Shown here: piece after piece, positions 56,046 through 64,000 of the stretch
Layout of the letters: each line of letters starts with the position of its first letter
Position numbering within the stretch: the first letter of the stretch is position 1
Source of the DNA: Atrina japonica
Taxonomy: Eukaryota; Mollusca; Bivalvia; Pterioida; Pinnidae
Assembly: GCA_030159075.1 (NCBI GenBank)
Contig: BROG01000376.1
Location: 509,001 to 573,000, forward strand
Direction of reading: 5' to 3'
Length of the DNA: 64,000 nucleotides
The notes under the pieces: model-generated
The model's database searches: none
What the model was told of the DNA's origin: nothing
What the model saw: the letters and a program-made list of their open reading frames with translations, nothing else
Translations under genes and position numbers: made by a program

Positions 56046-57159
56046 TTATTGACATTTAAACAGGGAAGTATCAGGAGTTGCTTTTTTTCAGCTTGTCGTT
56101 CTATGATACATTCTGATGGTCAAGTGTTATGACCAGTGGATTTCAAGTCAAAAATACTTAACACGTGAACCTGCGAGCACAACTCGTACGACAGACAAAA
56201 ACTAGTTATCATTGGTCCGTTACATTGATATGTCGCAACTAAACTTGATACTTACAAAATATTTGTATAATGTCCTTTATCTATTGTTCACAATTTAGTC
56301 AGTTTAAAAGTATTGGGCAGGTTCTGATTGGTCAGGTTGTCACATGTAAATTGAAACCATTGTTACTATACGTTTGATAAAATTCTATTTATGTTTAATC
56401 TTTTGAAGTTTTTTTTACACCATTGCTTTGATAAAATGTTATTGCGCTGGAAGCAAAATATGATTATTTCAGACTCGGAATGTATATTTAGAAATTAAGA
56501 TGTATTAAAACCTAAATAGATATATCAATATATGTATGGCCAGAACAACTAAGCAGAAAGCCAGAAATCTCTATAGTTATGATTTAAATAGTCAAACAAA
56601 ACTTGACAATGTCATGATTTAGGACAGTACAGTATTTTTTAATTCAAGGGAACGCTTACAGTTTTAAATGAAAACAAATATGGACAAGTTATGACGGACT
56701 TAGTCATGGGCTTTCGTAATACTGGAGGTTTATAGATGTAATCCGGGTATTTCTGTAAATATTACTACATTATACAGGTCATAAACAAGCATACGGGTCA
56801 TGCTAATTCCAGAATTCAACAGATAATGACACAGAATCGCTTGTATCAAATTTGATGATGTTGCTAAATGTTTCAGATGAATATCAACATACTCTTAAAG
56901 AGATAATTAATCCTTGATTTCCCCAATTTGTTTTGGTTTATTTCAACGGTGTTGAATAAATTTTTCACTTAAAGGAAGACATTGCGAGCTAGACAAACTA
57001 TGAATTTCTTGATGTACCTAAGCTTATACCAATGCAGTGAGAAATCTTGTTATTCCACGTCTTCTTTGAAAAAAAAAACATAAAAAACAAAACAAAACAA
57101 ACAAACAAAACAAAACAAAACTCAAAGGAATATGATAACCACAGATATCAGCTGAGTAT
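56046..57159. other. Spacer, nothing supported
   Basis: AT-rich, with an AAACAAACAAAACAAAAC low-complexity run near 57090. Confidence 0.35.
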
Positions 57160-57164
57160 TACCC

Positions 57165-57330
57165 TTCAGGATGTCCACACACAATATAAAAATCTGGTAC
57201 ACATTGGATATACATGATCCTCTGGAAATCCTGAGGTGGGATCAGGTATAATGGAAGAGTAGGAATCCCTTGTTGACCGTTCACACTTTCCGCGAGTCCA
57301 CAGTCAAATTCAAATGAAATGAGTGATGAA
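57165..57330 (+). mobile_element. Penelope-like terminal fragment
   Basis: AGGATGTCCACACACAATAT, GATCCTCTGGAAATCC, GAGGTGGGATCAGGTATAAT, GAGTAGGAATCCCTTGTTGA and GCGAGTCCACAGTCAAATTC follow the order of the terminal repeat of the element at 54.8 kb, with perhaps 20 percent divergence. It lies just beyond the raftlin-like gene's 3' end. Confidence 0.75.
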
Positions 57331-57379
57331 TAAATCCTTGTCAAAATTACACATTTAAAAAAAATAGAATTTTACTCGG

Positions 57380-57441
57380 ATGTGAATTAGGAACATTTGA
57401 CCTCCGAGTCGGGCGCTCTACCTCTATGCGAGCATCTTGCT

Positions 57442-57443
<2 letters not shown>
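57380..57443 (-). mobile_element. tRNA-like SINE head fragment
   Basis: The minus strand reads GTCAGCAAGATGCTCGCATA, GAGGTAGAGCGCCCGACTCG, GAGGTCAAATGTTCC. The GGTAGAGCGCCCGACTCGGAGGTC phrase resembles the D-arm to anticodon part of a tRNA-like head. It is short and next to an AT tract. Confidence 0.4.

Positions 57444-57444
<1 letters not shown>

Positions 57445-57527
<83 letters not shown>
57445..57527. repeat. (TA)n microsatellite
   Basis: An uninterrupted TA tract of about 83 bp, just downstream of the raftlin-like gene's polyadenylation signal. Confidence 0.97.
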
Positions 57528-57529
<2 letters not shown>

Positions 57530-57591
57530 ATATGTAAATCTTTAGAAAATGAAAAGAAAATATTTTTTGTTATGCCCTCATAGGTACAGTG

Positions 57592-57597
57592 TTTATT
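57592..57597 (-). terminator. Polyadenylation signal of the raftlin-like gene
   Basis: AATAAA on the minus strand, 273 bases after the stop codon at 57871. It is the first such signal seen downstream and gives a 3' untranslated region of about 300 bases. Confidence 0.5.
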
Positions 57598-57870
57598 TTA
57601 AATCCCAAATACACGTACAAAGTGTATATTAAAATACGAAAAGGTAAGTATACTATAAATTGAGTAAAAGTAATGCTGAGGTAAGAAACTTCTGGAGAAT
57701 ATTTACAACATAAACAATATCACAGTTAAGTTAATATCTTATTTAAGTAATCACTAGGTTGAACTTCTATACAGTCACTTTCATAATTAAAGTTAGGATC
57801 GCGTTGTTCGTGCACACTGCAATGTATAGATGTTTTCAGTTAGCTTTTCTTCCCTGTGTCTTATCATCTT

Positions 57871-58454
57871 TTATGTAGATTGTTCGGGTGATTCATGGAC
57901 AATTTTCCGTTGATAAAACATCCACATTACCTTCTTAATTTTCGGATTGAAATTCATAAACTCAATCTTACCGAAAAGGATGGCAGGAGTTTCCAATCCA
58001 CGGACAAGTTCCCATCCGTATGATCCCATCTGCGAAATGCTTGGTTCCCATTCGACATTAGTTGTGACTTTGCATACCCCAACCCCAATTGATGCTTGAC
58101 CAGGTGCTTGATATTCGGCCATAGTAGCTTCATAGATCGGGGTATTATCGTTCAGGTCTGACTCTTTCTTCTCGAATATGAATATGCAATTCAAATTCAT
58201 GGTCACTTTTGTTGCCATGACTGGTCTGTTAGTTAAAGAACTATTATTCTGATCCAGAAATACTTCCACAAGTTTCCAGCCGGCGTTTAGATATTTCGTG
58301 ACTGGTGTCTGCCAGTCCATCTTCACGCTCCATTTCCCTCCAGTCATGAATTCAATGACAAATTCAGCCGTCAAGGGCACTGTAACACACTCGTAAATAT
58401 ATCGTGGGGGGTTTGGAAACTGGGGTACTTCAAAGAAGATGTCGATACCAAGAA
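57871..58454 (-). CDS. Raftlin-like protein, exon 2 (C-terminal half)
   Basis: The exon starts after the acceptor TTTTCAG (58455-58457) and joins exon 1 in phase 1, giving ...NPAM-I-LGIDIFFEV... It encodes residues 213-406 and ends with TAA at 57871. Raftlin hallmarks are the paired 'GW' repeats: MDWQTPVTKYLNAGWKLVEV (about 258-277) and VEWEPSISQMGSYGWELVRG (346-365), each followed by a hydrophobic strand, plus IFIFEKKESD (303-312) and the closing MFYQRK (391-396). These parallel the PxLxxLxxYGWxL...FxQR arrangement of vertebrate raftlins. The long serine-rich linker and C-terminal tail of vertebrate raftlins are absent, making this a compact member. Confidence 0.82.
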
Positions 58455-58497
58455 CTGAAAAGGAATGAAAAATCAACATATTTATGAACAATATATG

Positions 58498-58681
58498 CAT
58501 AGGTGTCGGAGCCGGGGGGGGGGGGGGATGATTTACCCCCCCCCCACACACACACACTTTTTTGCAAAGATAGGCATAGGTGTTGAAAATTGGGACTTAG
58601 CCCCCAAGACGTTTCTGGCGTGTGTGTGTTTTAAGTTGGTTTAGCCCCCCCCCCACTTTCAATTTGCTTCCGACGCCTATG
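58498..58681 (+). mobile_element. Short inverted-repeat element, family A, copy 5
   Basis: CATAGGTGTCGGAGCCGGGG to TTGCTTCCGACGCCTATG, the longest copy (184 bp), with poly-G, poly-C and ACACACAC stretches. It sits in the raftlin-like intron only 44 bp from the splice acceptor of exon 2. Confidence 0.88.
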
Positions 58682-59253
58682 ATATGTATTCCAATTTCAA
58701 TCACATAAATACATGTTTAGTTGTTCATGAAAAAGTGATGTAGGCCTATGCGACGACAAACATGCATATTCAATGGGACTAATGGGATTGATTCATGTAT
58801 CACGTGGTAACCAAAAACGTTTGTGCGGTACTAGTATCTCCAATGGTGATGGAACGTAACTCTACGTAATCTTCCCGCTAAAATAACGTTACCGCGGGAT
58901 ATCGTCTGCTAGTGTCATTCCATTCTTTACAGAAACAATAGTCCCGCACAAAAGTTACCGGGTATCACGAGCTAAATGAATTCATCCCATTTCAGTACAC
59001 TATAATTACTGTATACCTGGACATTTTCGACCTGCATGTTTTCGCCCTTTTACGACAGAAAATACACCCAGTCCGTCCAAAATCTCCCCTAAACCACCAG
59101 GGCATCATGGATAATATGTATGACAATGCCTGAATCATTCATTTTTCACCTTTTAAAATTCGTCCTTCCATATAAGGGCGAAAATGTCGACTGAAATTAA
59201 ACGGGAGCGAAAATACAAGTAGTCAAATACAACAGTGCTTTCTGCACTACTGC

Positions 59254-59350
59254 CCTTTACTAATGTTTAATTTGTAATAAATTAAAAATGAGTACAGGAC
59301 AATGTCCTGTGCTCATTTTAAATTTATTACAAATTAAACATTAGTAAAGG
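59254..59350. repeat. 97-nt near-perfect palindrome
   Basis: CCTTTACTAATGTTTAATTT...GAGTACAGGACA is followed directly by its complement TGTCCTGTGCTC...AAATTAAACATTAGTAAAGG with about two mismatches and almost no loop. It lies in the intron of the raftlin-like gene. Confidence 0.9.
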
Positions 59351-59536
59351 ACACTACTTTTAGAAGACGTGTAGCTCATCAGATGTATAGTAAATAGATC
59401 AAACGCAAAATTTAGAGGCCAATAACTCTAAAACGCCTGACTGGTTTTTAATTTAACGATTTTGTTTTCAGTTTTACAATTACAAACACTGGTTTTAATT
59501 TTTCCATATTGATCTATTGAAACTGACTATTTTGGT

Positions 59537-59809
59537 TTTTAAATGGCAGTAGCTGTGTTTTTTCTTAACAATATGTTCTTTTTTAACAAGTTAGATTGCT
59601 GTACAATAGCAAAAATGATATCTACACAGGCATATAAAACAATGCTTAAACCTTACTATTTGTATATGCATACAATACGGAACCTGACCTTATTTTCACA
59701 AAATATATAGGGGTATGCCTGTATATATCTTTTGTTTGTCATTGTACATCAAACTAAGTAGCCTAGTAAAAACTACTTTTGTGGGGGTACAACTTATGGC
59801 TATTAAACT
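59537..59809. mobile_element. Inverted-repeat element family E, intronic copy
   Basis: Left GGCAGTAGCTGTGTTTTTTC, TGCTGTACAATAGCAAAAAT; right TTTGTTTGTCATTGTACATC, AAACTAAGTAGCCTAGTAAA, GTACAACTTATGGCTATTAA. The blocks correspond to the copy at 53107-53456, more diverged at the ends. Confidence 0.7.
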
Positions 59810-59899
59810 ATAGCTGACAATAATGACTGTCACTCAGAGTGAATATTAAAATGAACCATTCAATTTCTTTAAATAAAATAGATTCTTCTTGCTACTTAC

Positions 59900-60536
59900 T
59901 CATGGCCGGATTATGTCCAAACATTGGTGAAGCCAAAGGATTGTTTTTGCCGCCCATGCCACCAGTGATAGATGAAGATGTTTGGGGTACATTCTGAGAA
60001 TTACCACCCGTAATCTCAATGCTGAGCAGCCTGGCACAACCAGAAGTTTCTTGTTGTATAGTTTGGAAAATATGAAGAGTATTTGCTGTAGACTGTGTAT
60101 TTCCAAGTCTGTATACGCCACAAGAAAATACCTGAGCAGGTAGCACAGATTTGACGACTTTAATTGAATATTTCTCAATTTTCTCATCTTCACGCATTTT
60201 TCTACATATCGCTTGACTCTTGCTCGACACTTGTTGAACGTTTGTTGTAAACAGACCACTGGTGATGCTCCCCGGCATTGCCGTAAATGACAGGAGTCGG
60301 AAACCCTTTTCATATAATGCAACCAGTGAGGGTAAATACACCCCTGTTGAAAATGTTGTTATTTGTAAATTACTGTCAGCCAAGTAAACACAATTGGCAT
60401 CGGTTTGATATGGAATTTGATAATTTTCAAAATGATATTCACATTTTGGACCGTGATACGGTGGCATAGGAGGCGCAGTTTGTTGTTTTTGGCTCGAAGC
60501 CGGTGCGGATGACTGTGAACTTCCACCACACCCCAT
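59900..60536 (-). CDS. Raftlin-like protein, exon 1 (N-terminal half)
   Basis: Encodes residues 1-212 and ends at the donor ATGA|GTAAGT (59900/59899), phase 1. The protein starts MGCGGSS: glycine 2 fits N-myristoylation and cysteine 3 palmitoylation, the dual lipid anchor that places raftlins on the inner face of the plasma membrane in lipid rafts. A Ser/Gln/Pro-rich segment (6-30) precedes CEYHFENYQIPY (32-43) and YLPSLVALYEKGFRLLSF (67-84), matching the family's LxELYxxGFxL segment. In vertebrates raftlin organises rafts and takes part in immune-receptor signalling and uptake of nucleic-acid ligands; this role is not shown for molluscs. Without splicing, the frame would end three codons later at 59892. 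Confidence 0.82.
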
Positions 60537-60543
60537 ATTGACG

Positions 60544-60560
60544 TCTACAATGGAAAATCA
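60544..60560 (-). promoter_or_regulatory. Acceptor in the raftlin-like 5' untranslated region
   Basis: TTGATTTTCCATTGTAG followed by ACGTCAATATGGGG: a pyrimidine-rich acceptor eight bases before the start codon, so a separate untranslated first exon probably lies upstream, within or near 60721-61113. Confidence 0.45.
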
Positions 60561-60720
60561 ATAAAATTATATATTCTATCTTTAATTTACTACATATAAA
60601 TTTTTATCATTTTTGAGACACGTTGTCAACCATATTAAAAATACAATGTTCTATTTTAATTAACTGATTTTCATGTTCTTATAGTTGGTAATTTGTCAAA
60701 TCATTTTAATAAATTTTAAA

Positions 60721-61113
60721 TAACCCCTCGTGTATGGTTTGTATTCGCGTAAATAACAACACGCGGAATTATCCACGTTTACAGTATACAATTATGAGAT
60801 ATTCTAAAAGAAATCATAAACATTTCAAATTCATGGTTGATTAGACTTGTTGCCTAGGTAATAAGTAAAGCTTCACGATGTAATCCACAACGTTCGCGTG
60901 CATGGTTCACTTACTTTCTTCAGAATCTTATGAAGGAAACGACAGTTACTTATTTCATTTAACGCATTTTCCTTTTATCTTCATTTAAAGTAAATGTATA
61001 TACTTGTTTAAAATTTCTTTTCTTTACAATTGATAAAAAATTAAAATGTATTGATATTGACCGTTTCGTATACATGTATTTTATTATATATACACATGTG
61101 TAATGATGATGTC
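60721..61113 (-). promoter_or_regulatory. Upstream region of the raftlin-like gene (duplicated at 12.1 kb)
   Basis: The segment 180-580 bp upstream of the start codon has an inverted relative at 12082-12470, so it is either a duplicated promoter/first exon or a dispersed repeat. The conserved blocks include GCGAACGTTGTGGA and the X-box-like site listed separately. No TATA box is evident. Confidence 0.45.
60849..60862 (+). promoter_or_regulatory. X-box-like (RFX) site
   Basis: GTTGCCTAGGTAAT fits the RFX-factor X-box plan (GTNRCC, short spacer, RGYAAC) except for the last base. Its counterpart in the copy at 12.3 kb, ATTACCAAGGCAAC (12312-12325), keeps both half-sites while the spacer changes. 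Confidence 0.4.
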
Positions 61114-61345
61114 AAGACCAAGACAAGGTGAAGAGGAGGTGTGTAATGATGATTGTCAAGACCAAGACAACATCAAGAGGAGGTGTGTAATGATGATTGA
61201 CCTCAAGACCAAGACAAGGTGAAGAGGAGGTATGTAATGATGATTGACATCAAGACCAAGACAAGGTGAAGAGGAGGTGTGTAATGATGATTGTGAAGAC
61301 CAAGACAAGATGAAGAGGAGGTGTGTAATGATGATTGACATCAAG
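61095..61345 (+). repeat. 60-bp minisatellite
   Basis: About six copies of TGTGTAATGATGATTGACAT, CAAGACCAAGACAAGGTGAA, GAGGAGG with few differences. The first unit overlaps the edge of the segment duplicated at 12.1 kb, which keeps only the TCATCATTACACA start; the array may have grown from it after the duplication. Confidence 0.88.
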
Positions 61346-61649
61346 AACAAGACGAGAAGAAGAATATTATGCAGAAACAAAATAGAGAAATTCACATCGA
61401 ACAATTTTGAATGTCAGTCACCATCGAATTATAGCTATAAACAAATTTTCAGTCAAATTACAATATTTGAATACACACCTTTAAAAGCAAACTGAGTATT
61501 TGATGAGGCAATGACGATCCTCAGTCTACCGTGTTGTTATTTTGTACAGTGGAGTTTACATTAAAGATTCCATTGTGAATGCAGTGCTTGCACTCAAAAT
61601 CATTTAACTTATAAGAAGTGATTCCATTACGTGATATTGATGTTTAATC
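61346..61649. other. Spacer
   Basis: Nothing recognised. Confidence 0.3.
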
Positions 61650-61905
61650 TGCGTCTGGGGGCATTCGTAGTCGAGTGCTTAGGGCATCGCGCTTTGAACC
61701 ACGGAATCTCCCACTTCCTGTCAGCGCAGGCTCGAGTCCACTTGGAAACAAAGCTGATTTTTGTGAGAAAGTTTGCCAGTTTACTTGCGGAAGGCCGGTG
61801 GTATCTTCCCGGGTACATTATAACCTGGTTCTCTCCCCCACCATTAAAACTGGTCGCCCCATACTTATACTGAAAAAGTGTTGTGTTTGGCGTTTAAAAA
61901 ATCTT
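61650..61905 (+). mobile_element. tRNA-derived SINE, family 2, full length
   Basis: Head GGGGGCATTCGTAGTCGAGT, GCTTAGGGCATCGCGCTTTG; box B region GGCTCGAGTCCACTTGG; body GAAAGTTTGCCAGTTTACTT, GCGGAAGGCCGGTGGTATCT, CTGGTCGCCCCATACTTATA; end GTGTTTGGCGTTTAAAAAAT. The open frames at 61631-61873, 61675-61959 and 61627-61818 are readings of this SINE. Confidence 0.85.
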
Positions 61906-62949
61906 CGTCTGCTTGATGAGAATAAAACATTACAATATTTATCACAACTTTATATATAACTGACGACTGATCGCATCTCCTCGTATTTGAAAACGTATTC
62001 ACAGCTATTAATTCTTGTCACTATTACAAAAGAATCATTGCACAAACAACACATAAATACATGTATTATACTTCATTGTGGCGTTGATTTCGACCACAAA
62101 AGCTAAAACGGTGAAATCTAATTGTTTCATCCAGAAAATAAATTACTATTTAATTTTTCTTTTTGCAAATTTTGCAAAGTCATTCACCTTAGGAATCCTA
62201 TAAAAATTCTGCAAACATATTTGTGTAACAAAAGTGGCCATTGTCGAGTACATGGTTAAATAATGTATTTTGTCACATAGTTTATCTGGATCAAACATAA
62301 GATATACATGTATATGATGTTACTTACATTTATAGTGATTATTATATCTCTATCTCTCTTAGCCCAGTCCCTATGATCAGTAAGACAACAGTGTCGATTA
62401 AAAAGCTAGCTAAATCGATTACTGCACTTGAAAAAGTCCAGTATAAAGTCATTTCGAAATATCTCCTATTCACTATTCATTTAAAATTCGTGACCAATAC
62501 TTCTTTATTTATGTCGTTTCCAACGCATTGCAATAAACATGTACTAAGAGATCAATTGTTCGATCTATTTCTAGGTCAAAACATCGCCGGGGATTAAATC
62601 TTCATATTCAAATCATTATCTGTAGAATCATTTTTACAAATATATTACAAGTATCGGAAACATTTGTTTTTTTAGAAGTGGTAAACAATATATGGAATAA
62701 AGCAGTCACTTGCCTTATAAAACATTGCACCTTATTTCAAGATATACTCAAAGAGCATTGATTACTTATGTTTAAGAGTATGTGTTATTCAGTCGTCTGA
62801 ACAGAGAATTACTGCGTCAAAGAACTATGAAAATTGTTCATTTCATCATTCATTTTTATGACTAACTACTTCACTTTTCTAGTCGCCAGTTGATAAGAAT
62901 TTGGTTGCATCTCCACAAATTCCCGTAAACATCCAACTAGTTTTAATTG
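61906..62949. other. Intergenic DNA, nothing supported
   Basis: The frame at 62373-62597 has no recognisable motif. Confidence 0.35.
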
Positions 62950-63160
62950 TGTTTTACACCACACAAAATTTCAGTTATATAGTGGCGATCAGTTATTATT
63001 GTTGGCGAAAATAACCCAGATACCCAGGAAGAGAACCACCGGCCAGTTGAAAAATAGTGTAAGTAAACTGGCAATCTTTCTCTCAAAATTAGCTTAAGTT
63101 CCAGTGGGGTCATGGTTTATTAAAGCGTCTTGTTTTAGTCAGCGGATGCCCCCGTATAAT
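62950..63160 (-). mobile_element. tRNA-derived SINE, family 2, decayed copy
   Basis: On the plus strand the 3' end comes first: TTTTACACCACACAAAATTT, CAGTTATATAGTGGCGATCA. Then ATACCCAGGAAGAGAACCAC, CGGCCAGTTG and AAACTGGCAATCTTTCTCTC, and the head near 63125-63158 ends in GGATGCCCCCG. Box B is poorly preserved. Confidence 0.75.
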
Positions 63161-63167
63161 GTATCAC

Positions 63168-63200
63168 AAATGATGATGATGATGACGACGATGATGATAA
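63168..63200. repeat. (GAT)n-like microsatellite
   Basis: AATGATGATGATGATGACGA, CGATGATGAT, directly beyond the SINE. Confidence 0.9.
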
Positions 63201-63540
63201 AATGGAGAAAACGGAAATAAATTGTTGTCTGAAATACAGTTCGGTTGCTAATCTTGTTTTAAATTTATAAAAAAAATACATTAAAAAGATTATAGCGACA
63301 CTCAGATTTTCTTAGTTTGCTTAATCACGCTGTATGCATGAATAACCATTAAAGCAAATACATTTAATACTTAAAACCATTGAGGCTATGTTGACATATC
63401 TAACTTACTTTTCTTTAAATAGTTCTGAATTCCAGACATTGATTTCGCAATAAGTAATATCAAGTCAAATCAGGGTTTAATCAGAATAAATAGTTTCTAA
63501 ATGTAAAGTAAATGGTGATTCCAATATTTGCTGATCTTAA
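63201..63540. other. Spacer
   Basis: Nothing recognised. Confidence 0.3.

Positions 63541-64000
<460 letters not shown>

Larger units (their letters stand above)
58455..59899 (-). other. Raftlin-like intron 1 of the coding region, repeat-filled
   Basis: Begins GTAAGT at 59899 and ends TTTTCAG at 58455. In this 1.4 kb lie a family A element (58498-58681), a near-perfect 97-nt palindrome (59254-59350), a family E element (59537-59809), and GACCTGCATGTTTTCGCCCT / AAGGGCGAAAATGTCGACTG sequence at about 59035-59200 that recalls the arms of the foldback element at 33.4 kb. Confidence 0.8.

Noticed and set aside
61244..61495. Open frames across the 60-bp minisatellite
   Set aside because: They read through tandem DNA with no family resemblance.

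Overview
The window is nuclear DNA from an animal, most probably a bivalve mollusc. It is AT-rich and gene-poor, and its genes are split by GT-AG introns. It is crowded with repeat families typical of bivalves: tRNA-headed SINEs, a repeat opening with TGAGCAAAGCTCA, short inverted-repeat elements, Penelope-like retroelements, and about 355-bp repeats that encode a hammerhead ribozyme. There is no prokaryotic or viral character. The assignment comes from recognising these families by eye, not from a search.

Only three protein genes are well supported. A single-exon class A GPCR lies at 6.8-8.0 kb (+), with AATAAA just after its stop. A type II membrane FkbM-family methyltransferase lies at 51.6-52.7 kb (+). 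A two-exon raftlin-like gene lies at 57.9-60.5 kb (-); it splices in frame to 406 residues and starts with the acylation motif MGCGG. A fourth candidate is one coding exon at 503-604 (-), whose gene would run off the left edge.

Layout. 0.3-1.2 kb holds that exon and its upstream DNA, and an inverted, broken copy lies at 15.5-16.4 kb. 1.8-2.0 kb is a cluster of the palindrome GTGATATCAC. 2.2-3.0 kb is a truncated Penelope-like element. Tandem hammerhead repeats lie at 5.9-6.5 kb and 10.1-10.8 kb, on either side of the GPCR. 11-34 kb is intergenic or intronic repeat DNA: an inverted second copy of the raftlin upstream region (12.1-12.5 kb), paired 598-bp repeats (27.2-28.4 kb), oppositely oriented TTATAACAAGATAT arrays, and a foldback-type element (33.4-34.6 kb). 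A decayed LINE occupies 35.2-38.3 kb. 39-51 kb holds SINEs, small inverted-repeat elements and microsatellites. 53.6-54.2 kb is a SINE whose tRNA-like head has been multiplied in tandem. 54.8-56.0 kb is a Penelope-like copy bounded by about 260-bp inverted repeats.

The most notable content is the ribozyme repeat. Read on the minus strand, each unit has the conserved core of a type I hammerhead (CUGAUGA, GAAA, AUC-GUC cleavage region) closed by a 6-bp helix I. Six copies are visible: four with intact core positions and two with changed ones. They share the window with a Penelope-like retroelement, the class proposed to move such repeats. The protein genes show no operon-like or pathway link to one another.
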